This document shows, in pieces, positions 27,687-40,500 of a stretch of DNA of 64,000 bases (its first letter is position 1; each line of letters starts with the position of its first letter). Made by a program: the position numbers and the translations under genes. The DNA is from Lactarius indigo. Taxonomy: Eukaryota > Basidiomycota > Agaricomycetes > Russulales > Russulaceae. Location: assembly GCA_025766275.1 (NCBI GenBank), contig JAFKAC010000030.1, positions 62,001 to 126,000 of the forward strand. The letters are read 5' to 3'. The notes beneath the pieces are model-generated. The model was not told the origin of the DNA. It saw only the letters and a program-made list of their open reading frames with translations, and did not search any database.

Positions 27687-30600
27687 ATGTTCGGTCAAGG
27701 ATTGTCTATGGGCAGCACTCAGATCTCCGAGTCTCAAGGGAATCGATCCCAGCCAATAGGTGTAGGGGTGACCGGTGCGTGCTTAATTCCCAACTCGTTC
27801 GACCCATGATATGTATTTAATCTCTGATAGTTATCCAAGCACGTGACGTTCCCCATATCAAGACTACCTTCGGCAGAAAGAGGGAGTTCTTCGTCACTAT
27901 AGCCTATGGGGTGACAACAAAGAAGGCCAAGAAGAAAACTGAGAAGAGGACGAAAAGCGTTCATATTGATGGACGGACAGCGGTGTGGGACCAGAGGCTT
28001 GACGTTTTGTAGGACTTTCTTCTTTTTAGCCCCATTTTTCGGCTGAAGCTTCCTATCAGTTTCGTGCAACCATCTTCGCATATTATTCTGCGTCTTTATG
28101 TGAAGCGGTTGACAAAAAGTGATATGCTTATCGGAACGCATGAGATGGTGATTCCCGACGAATCCGAGAGCAGTGCGTCTACTCATAAAATTCTCGTTCG
28201 TATGACTAAAGAAGCTCGCATATAGACATTTCCGTTACCCTCGACAACGGTAACGGGCAAGCTGGACATCCGACGCCGCCAGTCACGCTCGACTTAACGA
28301 TCACCGTGTCAGCGAACGGGACCTCTCCAAGTGACCCTTCAAATATACCAACCGAAGGAGACGACAATCCCACCGAAGAAGTTCCTAAACCCACCATCGC
28401 CCCAGATTCCAGGGGACCTGATCGATCCTCTGCTCCCGATCATCTTTTACCTCCACCAGATCGCATTCCCGTTCAGAGTAGCTCTCTTATGCCCGCGGAT
28501 CAAGGAGAGACGTCCCTTGTTGAGAAGGCTCGGATCGATCTCGCTCGCGCTGATAAAGTCGAGAAGTTGATCGACCGATCCAAGACATGGGAAGGGGTCG
28601 TCGGGAGGATCAAGTGGGTCGTGGATACTCTGGGCCCAGTTGCAGAAGTACGTGTCGTCTTCGTTCCGCCTATCCTCAACTGAACCAAATTACGCCATCA
28701 GCTTCATCCGATTGCACAGATGGCGCATAAAGTGCTTTCAGTGATCCCCGAGGTACACCTATTATTTGCAAATTATTTGCGTGTTGTTGGAAAGAAACAC
28801 TTATTTTATGATTATTTGGATACTAGGAACTCTCAAAACAGTATCAACGCGACGACAATGTCCGAACCCTAGTCGAGAGCATGCATGATGCGTTTGACTT
28901 CGCAAACCACGAAGACACTTTGAGGTCCATTAAACCCAAGTCGAAGCAGGCCGACATCCTTAGTCTCATGTTGCGGGATGTCTCTATTTGCAGTGACTTC
29001 ATCCAGTCGTATATCAACGATTCCCAATTCTGTACGTATTCTTCACCTACTTAATTGGCTAATTCCAACGCACAATTTTCAGTGATACGGATGGTGAAGA
29101 GTATCGGCGGTGGAGTGGAAGAAAAAATTCGAGCGTTGTCCACTGCCTTCGTCGAGAATCGAAGAGCTTTTTTGGATCAAGCAGCCATCACAACAGAGAT
29201 CACTGCGTTCCAAATTCTAAACGATGTGGGAACCATCTCGGCCAAGCTTGAATGGGTGTCGAGCCAAGTTTCTGATGCTGGTATGTAGTTGTGAACATCC
29301 GGGAGTCATCAAACCGATCACCTTCCCAGCGCTAGATGCAAGTATCCGAGAAATCCCATATGCGACAGGCTCGCGCTTCAAACCAGACAAGGGTTGTCTT
29401 TCAGGAACCCGCACGGCCTTTCTCGACTTCATCGTTGACTGGGTGAACAACCCCGCTTCCGAGCGTAGTTTCGTTCTCTTTGGCCAGGCAGGCACGGGAA
29501 AGTCGTCCATCGCACACGAGATTGCTCGTCGCTTCGACGAAATCGGCCGTCTTACTTCGTCCTTTATCTTTGTACGGAAGGAGCAATCCGAGACAAAGGC
29601 TTACCATCTCTTCACGAATCTTGCTCGAAATCTCGCCGACCGCTATCCATTGTTCAAAGCTGCGCTTGGAAGGGCTATAAAGGACAATACCTCGCTCCGA
29701 CTCGACACACGCGACTATGGCACACTCTTCCAACGCCTTATCCGGGAACCTCTCAAGGATCTCCACATCGTCGGTCCGATCCTTGTTGTTATCGACGCCC
29801 TGGACGAGAGTGGGAATACAGCTGGGGAAGATGGGCTACACAGATTCCTCGCAAATCACCTCTCCGAACTGCCGCCGAATTTCCGAATACTCATCACCTC
29901 GCGGCCGGAGGGTGACATCGAGCCTGCGTTCCTTGAAGCGGAATCAGTCGTCATCAAACACATGAACGATGATGCGCTGGGGGCTACAACGCATTACGAT
30001 ATTCTCGCCTTCCTTCGGAAGAGGCTCGCTTCAGACGATTTTGAACAGCATGGCGAGGCGCTGGCAAGGAGGGCAGAGGGTTTGTTCCAGTGGGCTGCGG
30101 TTGCCTGTGGATACATCCGAGAGCCCAAATCGGTTGGTAGGAAAAAGGAGCGAATCGACCAGCTCTTAATATGGGGTGCTGATCTCCATGGACAAGACCC
30201 GCTGAACGAATTATACAAAGGGGTGCTTGAGGCACACTTCAAGGACGAAGAGGCACTATTTCGCTCTCTGGTAGGACAGCTCCTCGCCGCTTTTGAACCT
30301 CTCTCCATTCGCTCCCTGACCACACTGCAACAACACGCCTCCGGAGACGACTGCGCCCCAAATTCGGTTGTTGAAACGCTCAGTCACCTCGGCTCATTGC
30401 TGAGTAATGTCACTTCGTCCGACGATACGCTTCCGATCGTTCCCCTTCATACCTCATTCCTCGATTTTGTGACGAATAAAGAGAAAAGCGGCGATTTTTA
30501 TGTCGATCTCCGTGTCGCCCACCGCCAATTGGCGCATTCTTGTCTTAGTCTAGCACTCAGTGACCTCAAATTCAACATCTGCGATCTTCAATCGTCATAC

Positions 30601-33282
30601 GTTGCCAATAAAGACGTCGAAGACCTTGAGTCGCGGATTGTCAAACACCTGCCACCTTCCCTGTCGTATGCTTGTCGTTTTTTGGCAGATCATTTGGAAC
30701 GTCTTGATTTTGGAAGCGATCTCTTCGGCAAACTTCAACGTTTCCTCGAAGAGAAGTTCCTGTATTGGCTGGAGGTGCTTAGCTTGATAAGTGATGTCGG
30801 TCTTGCTTCGCCAGCACTTTTGGGTCTAAGGGTATGGTTAACCTCCGGTGAAGGTGTGAGTATAACCGTTAATTCCATGACGCGGGTGAACAACTAATAA
30901 CTCTGATGGCCGCAGGTTCCTCAAGCAGAGCTAGAGAGATTGAGGTCGTTAATCACCGATGCCTCTGCATTTGTGCGGCATTTTGGGATGGCGATGGCGA
31001 CGAGTGCACCCCATGTCTACGTTTCTGCCCTACCATTTGCGCCGACGAATTCGCTTGTTTTTATGCGTTATTCCAGTTCATTTCCTCGTACACTGCGGAT
31101 GGAATGTGGGCGATTGTCTGATTGGCCGTCGTCGGAGATGGTAATTTCAAATGTTGGAGGTCGGGTCTATTCCGTTTCGCTGTCGCCGGATGGCCAGCGG
31201 ATTGTCTCAGGCTCGGAAGATGGAACAATCGGTGTGTGGAACGCCATGACTGGAGACACGGTGGCAGGACCATTTTATGGGCACACAGGACCGGTCTTCT
31301 CTGTGAGATTCTCGCCAGATGGCCAGTGGATCGTTTCAGGCTCGGAAGATGGAACAATTCGTGTGTGGAACGCCACGACGGGAGGCACGGAGGCAGGCCC
31401 ATTTTATGGGCACATGGGACCGGTCTGGTCTGTGGGATTTTCGCCAGATGGCCAGCGGGTTATCTCAGGCTCGCACGACCAAACAGTTCGTGTGTGGAAC
31501 ACTACGACGGGGGACACGATGGCAGGCCCTTTTTCTGGGCACACGGGGCAGGTCTTGTCTGTGAGATTCTCGCCAGACGGCCAGCTGGTAGTCTCAGGCT
31601 CGCAAGATGGAACAATTCGTGTGTGGAAGACCACAACGGGAGACATAGTGGCAGGCCCATTTTCTGGGCACACAGGACAGGTCTGGTCTGTGGGATTCTC
31701 CCCAGATGGCCAGCGGATCGTCTCGGGCTCGCACGATGGAACAATTCGTGTGTGGAACACTATGACAGGAGATATAGTGGCAGGCCCATTTTCTGGGCAC
31801 ACGGGACAGGTCTTGTCTGTTGGATTCTCCCCAGATGGCAAGCAGATCGTGTCAGGCTCGGATGATCAAACAATTCGTGTTTGGAACGCCACGACGGGAG
31901 ACACGGAGCTAGGCCCATTTTCTGGGCACACGGGATGGGTCGAGTCTGTGGGATTCTCGCCGGATGGCCAGCGGATAGTCTCAGGTTCGGACGATCAAAC
32001 AATTCATGTGTGGAATGCCACGACGGGATACACGGAAGCAGGCCCATTTTCTGGGCACACAGGACAGGTCTTGTCTGTGGATTTCTCGCCAGATGGCCAG
32101 CGTGTTGTTTCATGCTCTTCCGATGGAACAATCGGTGTGTGGAACGCCACGACAGGAGACATGGTGGCAGGCCCATTTTCTGGGCATGCGGGAGCGGTCT
32201 GGTCTGTGGGATTCTCCCCAGATGGCCAGCGGATCGTCTCAGGTTCAGAAGACGGGACAATTTGTGTGTGGAACGCCGCGACGGGAGACATAGTGGCAGG
32301 CCCATTTTCTGGGAACACAGGATGGGTCTCCTCTGTGAGATTCTCGCCAGATGGCCAATGGATCGTCTCAGGGTCAGAAGATGGAACGATTCATGTATGG
32401 AGACCCACAACAGGAGACACGGTGGCAGGCCTATTTTCTGGGCACACGGGACCGGTTTTCTCTGTAGGATTCTCGCCAGATAGCCGACGGATCGTCTCGG
32501 GCTCTGATGACGGAACAATTCGTGTGTGGAGCGCCACGACTGGGGACATTCAGTTAGGCCCATTATTTGGGCACACGGATTGGGTTCGGTCTGTAGGATT
32601 CTCGCCAGACGGCCAGCGGATCATCTCAGGCTCACAAGATGGAACAATTCTTGTATGGAACGCCACGACGGGCGACACGGCGACAGGCCCATTTCTTGGG
32701 CACTCGGGACCGGTTTTCTCTGTAGGATTCTCGCCAGATGGCCGACGAATCGTCTCAGGCTCAGAAGATCGAACAATTCGGGTGTGGAACGCCACAAATG
32801 GAGACACAGAGGCAGGCCCTTTTTCTGGGCATACAGGTCTGGTCTGGTCTGTAGGATTCTCCCCGGATGGCCAGCGGATCGTCTCGGGCTCGAAGGATGG
32901 AACAATTCGCATGTGGAACGCCACGACAGGAAACACGGAGGCACTCCCATTCTCTGGAGGGACAGGTTCGATCAGGTCTGTGGGATCCTCATCAGATGTC
33001 CAGCGGATCGTCTCATTAGCAGATAAGTCAATCCATGTGTTGGATACTATGACAAAAATCCTGATAGCTACCACACAGGTCTACTTTACGGATACGTCTG
33101 TGATTAACGACGACGGATGGATTCGTGGTGATATGGGCGAACTTTTGATGTGGGTTCCACCGGTGCACAGGACAGGTCTTTATCGGCCGTGTAATATTTG
33201 GATCGCTGGCGAACACCAAACCCGCTTAGATCTTTCTAACTTTGTCCACGGAAGTGGTTGGATGAGTTGTATTGGTTCCTAG
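27687..33282 (+). CDS. NLR-like C2-NACHT-WD40 protein
   Basis: Nine exons keep one frame throughout: 27687-27774, 27831-28008, 28060-28172, 28226-28647, 28702-28752, 28827-29031, 29083-29280, 29330-30855 and 30916-33282 (TAG). This gives about 1,715 residues; a second in-frame ATG lies at 27708. Residues about 30-160 look like a C2-type beta domain (IQARDVPHIK, FFVTIAYG, VWDQRLDVF, HIILRLYVKR). A helical region at about 210-420 follows. The NACHT ATPase has P-loop FGQAGTGKSS and Walker B ILVVIDALDES (about 480-590). A helical linker leads into 14 canonical WD40 repeats and a degenerate 15th. Proteins of this type are STAND/NWD receptors; some fungal relatives (HET-E/HNWD) control heterokaryon incompatibility, but the N-terminal domain here is not HET. 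The ligand and role are unknown. No disrupting mutation is seen. Confidence 0.88.
31153..33068 (+). repeat. In-frame 129-bp WD40 repeat array
   Basis: Fourteen complete 43-codon units have the consensus GPFSGHTGxVxSVGFSPDGQ followed by RIVSGSxDGTIRVWNATTG. A degenerate last unit starts LPFSGG. Neighbouring units are nearly identical in DNA. The variable positions cluster at the same few codons, such as the residue after HTG, the residue after V, the residue before DGTI and the end of the unit. This is the pattern of repeats kept similar by recombination. Confidence 0.95.
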
Positions 33283-34289
33283 GAGATATAACTGCTATGA
33301 AAATTTGTTTTCTTTCCTTCCAGTGTTTGCACCGGTACGACTTAGGTCACAGCCCACCACTACTATCAAGTTACCTTTGCATCGACACTCTCCGTCTGCT
33401 TCCATGTCCTTGTCACCGTGTCACCGTGTCCGTGTCTGCCTCAATCCTGTTTACTATTTTCTATTCGACCCACTTCGACCCATAACTTGTTGGTTCCAAG
33501 AGTGTTACGACCGCCCAGCACCCACCGGAAGATGCCCCTCCAGGTTAGGCGTGTTTTCGATTATAAAGCCAAATGTGCACATCAGTCAGTTTAAGATATA
33601 CTTGTCGAACTTTACAGGGATCATACGCCGTCCTGGAAAAGGTGTACCCCACACTTCACAACCTGGCACATGCCCCAGTAGTGCTATCACGAATGACGAC
33701 TCGTAGTTGATACTTATGCACCCTACGATTAGTCCCATTGTCGCCAAATATGAGGTTAGTTGCACCGAACGAGTAGATATAGCATTTTTCTTGCCTTGCG
33801 ACAGGGTTCGCACCGCGTAATTACCCCATTACCGAGCACGTCGATGCGCTCGACGCGGTGCGGGTACTGAAAAGACGGGGATTAAAAAGCTCTTGGCACG
33901 GAAACGTCACGTCAACTCTAGAGAAGAGGGAGGTTTGAATAGGTAACTCCGCCAATGAGACGGCACAGCTACAGAGCATAGAAACACAGATAACCATTCC
34001 ATAACCCCAATTGTTACAAGATAGCTATTCTATAACCCTAATTCTGCGAGATGACCCGATTTCCTCAGAATTTCTCCCTCGACTTAATTATGAATCCCGC
34101 TCTTGAGTTTTGGGCGTCCAATTATGTTCTCAAAATTGCAGGGGACAATCGTTATGGAACTAGCTGTAGCCCCTCGCGCACTCCGTCAGCGTCGCCGTGT
34201 ATTACATCTCCTCTCCTGGGTGCACAGTGAACGAGGATACATGAAAATTGTATGGGTTTCCGTACTAGAGCTCCCCAAATACGAATGAA
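33283..34289. other. No gene seen; weak tandem repeat
   Basis: After the NLR-like stop there are only short ORFs. At about 33987-34050 an imperfect unit of about 33 bp (CATAACCCCAATTGTTACAAG / TATAACCCTAATTCTGCGAG, similar but not identical) occurs twice. A GC-rich inverted motif lies near 33836-33865. Confidence 0.4.
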
Positions 34290-35170
34290 GACGCAGTGAA
34301 GAAGAGGGTGACGGTGACGAGAGAAAGGGTAGTGAGGAAGACTGCATCGAGTGAGCCAGTCAAACTTAAAGTTGGTTGGGTCGGACAGGGTCATGGTGAC
34401 CGCGTCAAATGCAGCAGGCTATATCGCCTACGACGCGGGATCTATCGATCGGGCGGGCGCGAGCTTGCAGCGATAGTCCGTGGTTCTCTGTGTGGAGAGT
34501 GAGGCGAATCAGCAGGTGAAGCGCGTAGAATGACGCTGAGGACGTACAGCGGCCCCGCTTAGGAAAAGACGTCTACCAGGAACAATATTGATACACATTC
34601 TCGACAGCGTGATCTCTCACTCCTTTTCCACTTCTCAGCTTCGACGCAGGAGACCCGCGGCACGTGTAGCACGTGGCTTGTTCCAGCGAGGTCTAGGGGC
34701 GAGCGTTGTAAGCCCGGAGACGGAGTTGAGGTTCAGTGGGTGAGTAATGACACACTAATGAAGGTTAGGGATGAGTCAGAGACGCATATAGAGTACTTGA
34801 TGGCGGACTCTGCGGCCGTAGATGTGACGATAGGCAAGACATCGGTCAGGTGCACTCTTGTCAGACGACAGGTTTTATGCGTGGGTGAATAAGACGTTAA
34901 AGAACCCTTCGATCTCTGTTGAAAGACGGTAGTGAGATGGGAGGGTCAAGGGAGACAAAACTTGGCGTATCCCTCGCCTAACTCCTCGACATGCCCAAAT
35001 ACAACGACGACCTCTCTTCGCCCCACTGCCCACACATCACCACCAGATGGAGGAACCCGACTGTCCTCGACTTCAAATCTATTAGGAACTTGGTGCACGT
35101 CCCGATACTGGTCTGCCTAACGAGCTGCACCCTGCAAGCGGGAGGATCTGTGCCTCGCACTGAATTAGTC
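34290..35170 (-). pseudogene. eIF3m-like relic, copy ii
   Basis: Minus-strand DNA is collinear with the relic at 26100-27170. It has the LSDPTNFKFD piece near 34350 (family pattern LSDPTIFDFD), a counterpart of the AYNAF/DSAG region near 34690-34720, and the block at 34800-35160 shared with copies i and iii. Stops and shifts break every frame. No DUF6535 partner lies on its 3' side; the NLR-like gene does. Confidence 0.5.
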
Positions 35171-35259
35171 TCAAAGAAAGGCCGAGTATCTACTTACCTG
35201 GACCCTGAAAGTACCCTCTGCAGATGTAAACAACATCAAACCCGCTCGGCTGAAAGAAG

Positions 35260-35830
35260 ACTCATCCTATCGCCGCGGCCATCTCCGTCCCGTTCCGCGG
35301 GCAACCTCAGAGGCCCCATGCGCCAGTGCACGCATAAGGCGGCGCACAGCACGTGTCAGATTATGCAGTGGACAAGGAGAATGTGCGTGTGTGTGCAACG
35401 CGAAAATGTGGTTTGAGCGCGCAAAGTGAGATGCAAGACGATGTGCGCGCTGGCACTCATGTATGCGATCATGACGTGACCAATGGAGCGATATGAAGGT
35501 CATTGAGGGCGAGTTAGGAACGATGTGGAAATGTGTGTGTGCGTTTGTGTGTGATATGGCCGTGTGGCGTAAATTTGAGGGCGACACGATGGGGTGAGTA
35601 TGGGAGATGGGGTTGTATGGGTCATAAGGGTGAAAGTCAGGGTTGTGCACGTACACGACTGGTGGGCGCTGCGAAGGTTCGCCAACAAACCCGAGACGTA
35701 AGAAGCATGAGACGTGTAGCAAATGAGGAGTGGGAGAGGACAGCGTGGGTCAATGAGCGTAAAATTGTCGAGCTCGAGCCTCGGTATACGGACCCATGAG
35801 GACGGCTGGGACGCGATTGTCAGCGGTTGG
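35260..35830 (-). repeat. Segment duplicated at 42960-43560
   Basis: It shares long stretches with 42960-43560, for example GTGTGCA...GAGATGCAAGACGATG type blocks, GTGACCAATGGA, and a GGTGGGCGCT block. Minus-strand translations share RLASH and HTHA-like pieces, but no continuous protein is supported. I take it as flanking DNA of the duplicated unit. Confidence 0.55.
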
Positions 35831-35919
35831 GTTAGGGTTGCACGTCGTTTGCCAACAATTTGACCGTCAATTTGGCCGTTCTCGGGAACCATCCTGGCCG
35901 TCTTTCTAATTCTGTAACG

Positions 35920-36730
35920 TTCTAGTAGCAGCTTGGAAAATTCAATGTACAAGATACTTCGCCTGAATTGCGGCACGACTTATGTGCTCTCTGCAATCAG
36001 GTTTTTCTCAAAGTGCAGAATGACGACGACCGGAGGGTCATCCGAATCCTGTCACTGATTCTAAATGTTTATATCAAGATGGCATACTGATTCTGCTCCA
36101 GCATGGTTCTCTGCCTCCAGGAATGTAGGATGACATTCTGTGGGAGGCTGAAAGCCAACTGCGTATCCAGTGTGCAACGTCGCTGGGCATATTCACGAGG
36201 GCTCTGCTTCACCTTTGCTCTCACTAACGATTACCCTGTGCTATTACTCGCTTTCCTTGCCAGTCCCGACGCGTCTTCCTCGTCAATTCCCACCATACCC
36301 TCACAACTGTACCACCGCTTTACAACGACGGAATATTCTACAAGGTCGTCCCACCTCGCTGATCAGAGGGCCATCGACAACACCCGCAGGCCTGCCACTT
36401 CCCCGGATCCAGTTACCTCTCAAATGATGCAAGGCGGAGTTCACATCTTCACAACGAGGCCCCTATCCAGCCCAGAATATCCGGCATCAACCCCTCCTAC
36501 GTCGAAGGCCTCAACAGTTCACGTTCGGTACGCAGCAGACCACCGCGATTCGGATGGTCCAGACATTCCATCGTCACGTTCTCCCACTCCCGCGATTCTC
36601 GGCTATGCTCCCAACAGGTCCGCTAATGTTTTCGGACTCTCCTGTTGACTGAACCAGGTCACAAACCTTCCCCAGATTCTGATTCCCTGATCCTAAAACC
36701 CGCTGCTCCCGGTTCATCTTGTCCACAGAA
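35920..36730 (+). pseudogene. DUF6535-like fragment H (C-terminal part only)
   Basis: It begins with KFNVQDTSPELRHDLCAL (about 35940), the counterpart of DTSPELQHEFCALW in other copies. It continues through a stop after NVYIKMAY to YPVCN/VAGHIHEG (about 36160-36205) and into the Pro/Ser-rich region. Several stops and shifts are present. The membrane region and the QYDIV end are absent. Confidence 0.75.
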
Positions 36731-37540
36731 GATGTAGAAAGCATTCCGTGAAAGCGAGGTGTGGTACAATTTGTGCGTTAATATCAGCTCCGGACACGCA
36801 CGGGCGCTCATGATAGGGGATGTTCCACAGCACGCAGATATGCAGCAGTCGATGGAAGGGACGACACAGACTGGAATGATTCTGCAAGACCGACTCGTGC
36901 GTGTGCGGTGCCGATGCCAATACGGCGCCGTGAGGAGCGGTACACCGATCAGTCAATACCTCAAGTGGGACGCAAAGTTGGGGCATAGGGATGGGGGATG
37001 TGATGAATGATGCCAGGGCAGCCGTTCGAGCATTGCGTGCATGAGGTGGAGCGTTGATATGAGACGCTGCTAATTAAAGGGAAGGACACTGGGAAGTAGA
37101 GAGAATTGGATGTGAGACGTTTTTCTTGATACTTACGAGAGCAGCGTGGAGCGACTCGCTGAGTGTCGGTGTAGACAAAAACTGCTTTTCCGCTGCCGCA
37201 AATCGGTTCGGGACCAATGTGGTTGGCGCCGAGCGGCCATGACTGTAGAGTTACGGTAACGCCGTAAGCAATTCTCGTAAGCCCCAACCCAACCCGTTTC
37301 CACCTTTGCTTTGCTTCGCCGGAGGACCTAAGGGGTAAGTTAGTAGCAGTCACCTTGGCTCCCGTTTACCCTTGCATACTACACCTGCGATTCGATTGAC
37401 CTCGCTTGTAACCTCGTGTATAGCCTCATGGCGCTTCATAGGCTTCATATATCCATACACGGCCAAAGGGAACATGACGCAGTCACTCTCAACACCTTCC
37501 ACCACATCCCACCGTACTACACTCCACTGCATAGTCTCCA
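36731..37540 (-). other. Unrecognised minus-strand ORFs
   Basis: ORFs of 130 codons (37353-36961) and 90 codons (36986-36714) could be exons of one minus-strand gene, with a possible donor GTAAGTATC near 37130. A piece reading CSNGCPGIIHH near 36990-37030 has a DNA match in plus-strand sequence at about 62478-62505. I do not recognise the product and cannot show that it is coding. Confidence 0.25.
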
Positions 37541-40500
37541 ATGTCCAGGGCTCCTCTGAGTCATGAAGCTCTCAATGTACCAGACACAGGAACTGGTACC
37601 TGGCTCCAACTCGCTCTATCTTCGTCGTTCTCACCCACCGTACAGCGTGCATAGGCAACGAACAATACCCACCCCAGTCGATGCCGAATCAGGCCTCACT
37701 AGGAATGTCAAACTTTGTTGATGGGTCCGGGACTGTATTTTCAATATATCTAGAAATGGCGATGGAAAAAGACAAGAAGATGGTCGAAGGATGGAAAGCG
37801 GATGCTGATGGCATTCTCGTCTTTGTCCGTCACCAACTTAAAATGCTATGCACTGCTTCAGACTCATCTCTTATAGACCGGTTTATTCTCTGCTGTCGTC
37901 GCGTCGTTGATCTCAATGTCCATTCAGGACATTCGACCGAATCCTCAAGACACTTCGAACTTCTACCTCGCAAATATATATCAGACTCTCGCCGACCCAA
38001 ATCAGTCCATCATTTCGAGTTCACTCCCTGCTTCCCCACCCCCCTTTTCTCCGCCAAAATATGCAGTCTGGGTGAACGCACTTTGGTTCTTGAGCTTGGT
38101 CATCAGTATCACCTGTGCTCTACTCGCGACGTTGCTTCAGCAGTGGGCACGGCGATACCTCAAGGTCACTCAGCCACGTTGCAGTCAACACAAGCGTGCT
38201 CGGATCCGTACTTTCTTTTTCGAAGGTGTCGACAAGTATTTCCTTCCGTGGGTAGTCGAAGCATTGCCCACATTGCTACATGTTTCTCTGTTTCTATTCT
38301 TTGCTGGCCTAGTTGTGTTCCTATGCAACGTCGACCTCACTATTTTCAAACTAGTGCTGTCGTGGGTCGGTGTTTGCACGGCTTTATACGGATGTATCAC
38401 TGTTATGCCGCTTTTTCGCCATGACTGCCCATACCATACCCCGCTTACATCATTGGTGTGGCCCATAGTTATTGGGATACCATTTGTCGTCCATGGCGTT
38501 CTCCGGTGGTTTGCCTGGTCGATTTACTTTCATAATAGAGCCCTGAATTACTTCGGAGGCTTGGAGAAAAGTTACCGAAAACTACTCGTGCAGGGCATGC
38601 AGAAGACAGTCGAGGAAACCGCCCTGAACTCATCATCAGAGATCGACACTCGTGCGTTTGTGTGGACGCTCGACAGTTTAGACGAAGACCACGAGCTGGA
38701 GCGCTTCTTTTCCGGCTTACCTGGCTTCCGGAGCTCAGCGATCCTCTGCCCAGTCTCACTGAAGAGCAAATGGAAAGGCTTTCCGTGGCGTGGATGGGAT
38801 TGCTTGATCGCTCATCCTCGTCCGATTCGCTTCCCGAGTCGGACAGAAATCGGCGAATCATCATCTGCGCCAAGGCCATCCCCCAGGCAGGAATTCCCGA
38901 CGCATCTCAGTGGATCCTCGATAGCATCGTGTCTGGAGAACACCATCAGGGACTACGGACTGCCGAATTTGGCTGTATTGTGAGAGGCTGGGCCAATAAT
39001 CTGAGCGGAAACCAGGGTGCTGCGCTTGTTATACAGGCTATACTTACTAATATTGTCGCAACAGCTCGACGGCGCAACGACCCTTGGTTTAGGGCCTGTC
39101 CGGCAAAAAGAATCCGGCCGCAAGTCGCAAAGTGATAATGCATTACCCCGGGTGGGGTAATGAGGTCCCACGGAGCAACAAAAATGGGTGCTCCAAGTCT
39201 CCGAACGCCCCTCGGCCCCAAAACGAAATACATTATTTTTTTCTATCACATGCCATGACAAATTGTCACGTTGCGTGACTGCTATCGTACATATTGCACA
39301 CCTGTGAGGGTAGCCTCGCGTTCTCTGATTCCTTTCTTATGGGCGACTCTCTTGCCAATTCTATGGCAGATTCTGACTCAGAACTTGAAGAAGATGTGCT
39401 CATTCCCGCTGCCTGGAAACCTTGGAAATTGTTGGGTATTTCATGACTGACCATGCAAGCGACTGCGACTTCGCAAGGGTATACGCCACATTTAAGAGCT
39501 CACATATGCGTACGGGATACATCTTGCATCAGCTCCCCAAGTTCCGTGGAGAGTAGACATAGCACTGTATTACAAAGTGTAGAAAAATTGCTGTTGTCCT
39601 TGTAAAAATACAAGTTGTTCCGATTGTTCCATTGCAGAGTGTGTGCGACTTGAATAGGTGTAAACATATTACCAAATAATTAATACATGTATTACTAGAG
39701 GTGTTTCGTGGTCACAGTCATGATTCGGGCAGCGTTGGAGCAGAGAATCAAAAGAAATAAACGGGTATTTTCGTTGCTCCGATTTGATAGGGCTGCTCCA
39801 AGGAGCCTCAACGCCAACCCCTCAGAGCAACGTGCACCGAACGGTAGGTTTGCCCCCCGGCGCACAGTAGGGGCAACTTTTTTTTTTTGGCAGGTGCGCC
39901 GTGGGGCAACGCATGCGCCGGACAGGCCCTTATTCTCACCTCCGATGAACTCGGCGTCCCACGATCTGTCCTCCGAGACTACGCCGCACGTGGTAACAAT
40001 CTGTCACTTTCCGTCTTGATTCACATCATGCGTCGGCAATTTGACCATTTCGGGAAATCATCTTGGCCGTGGATCAAGTTCTCGCTCATTCTAGAAATGG
40101 CCTCCAAATTCGATGCGCAAGATACGTCACCCGAACTACAGCACGAGTTCTGCGCGCTCTGGAGCCAAATCGTTCTCAAAGCGCAGAATGACAACAGTCA
40201 GGCAATCGCGGTGTATCTCCTCAGACCGATTCGCAAAATATATATTGCCCTACATCGAGATACCAATTCTGCCCCAAAACGATTCTCCGCCTCCACTGGT
40301 AATTTGGATGACATCCTGTTTTGGCAATCCTCGTATCCGGTGTGCAACGTCGCTGGCCATATTCACGAAGGCTCTGCCTCCACAGCGTACGTTCGCGATG
40401 TCTCAAATGACAATGTTGCTCTCGCCCCCGCTTCCTCTGCGGGTCCCGGTCCGTTTTCCTTGTCCGCACCCGCCCCACTTCGTGTCATCGAAAGCCTCAC

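Noticed and set aside
31122..33074. Long overlapping ORFs on both strands in the WD40 region (up to 267 codons)
   Set aside because: The 129-bp repeat length is a multiple of three, so any stop-free frame in one unit stays open across the array; these are shadows of the WD40 frame.
33586..33813. Short minus-strand ORF downstream of the NLR-like gene
   Set aside because: 75 codons, no motif, no plausible splice partners.
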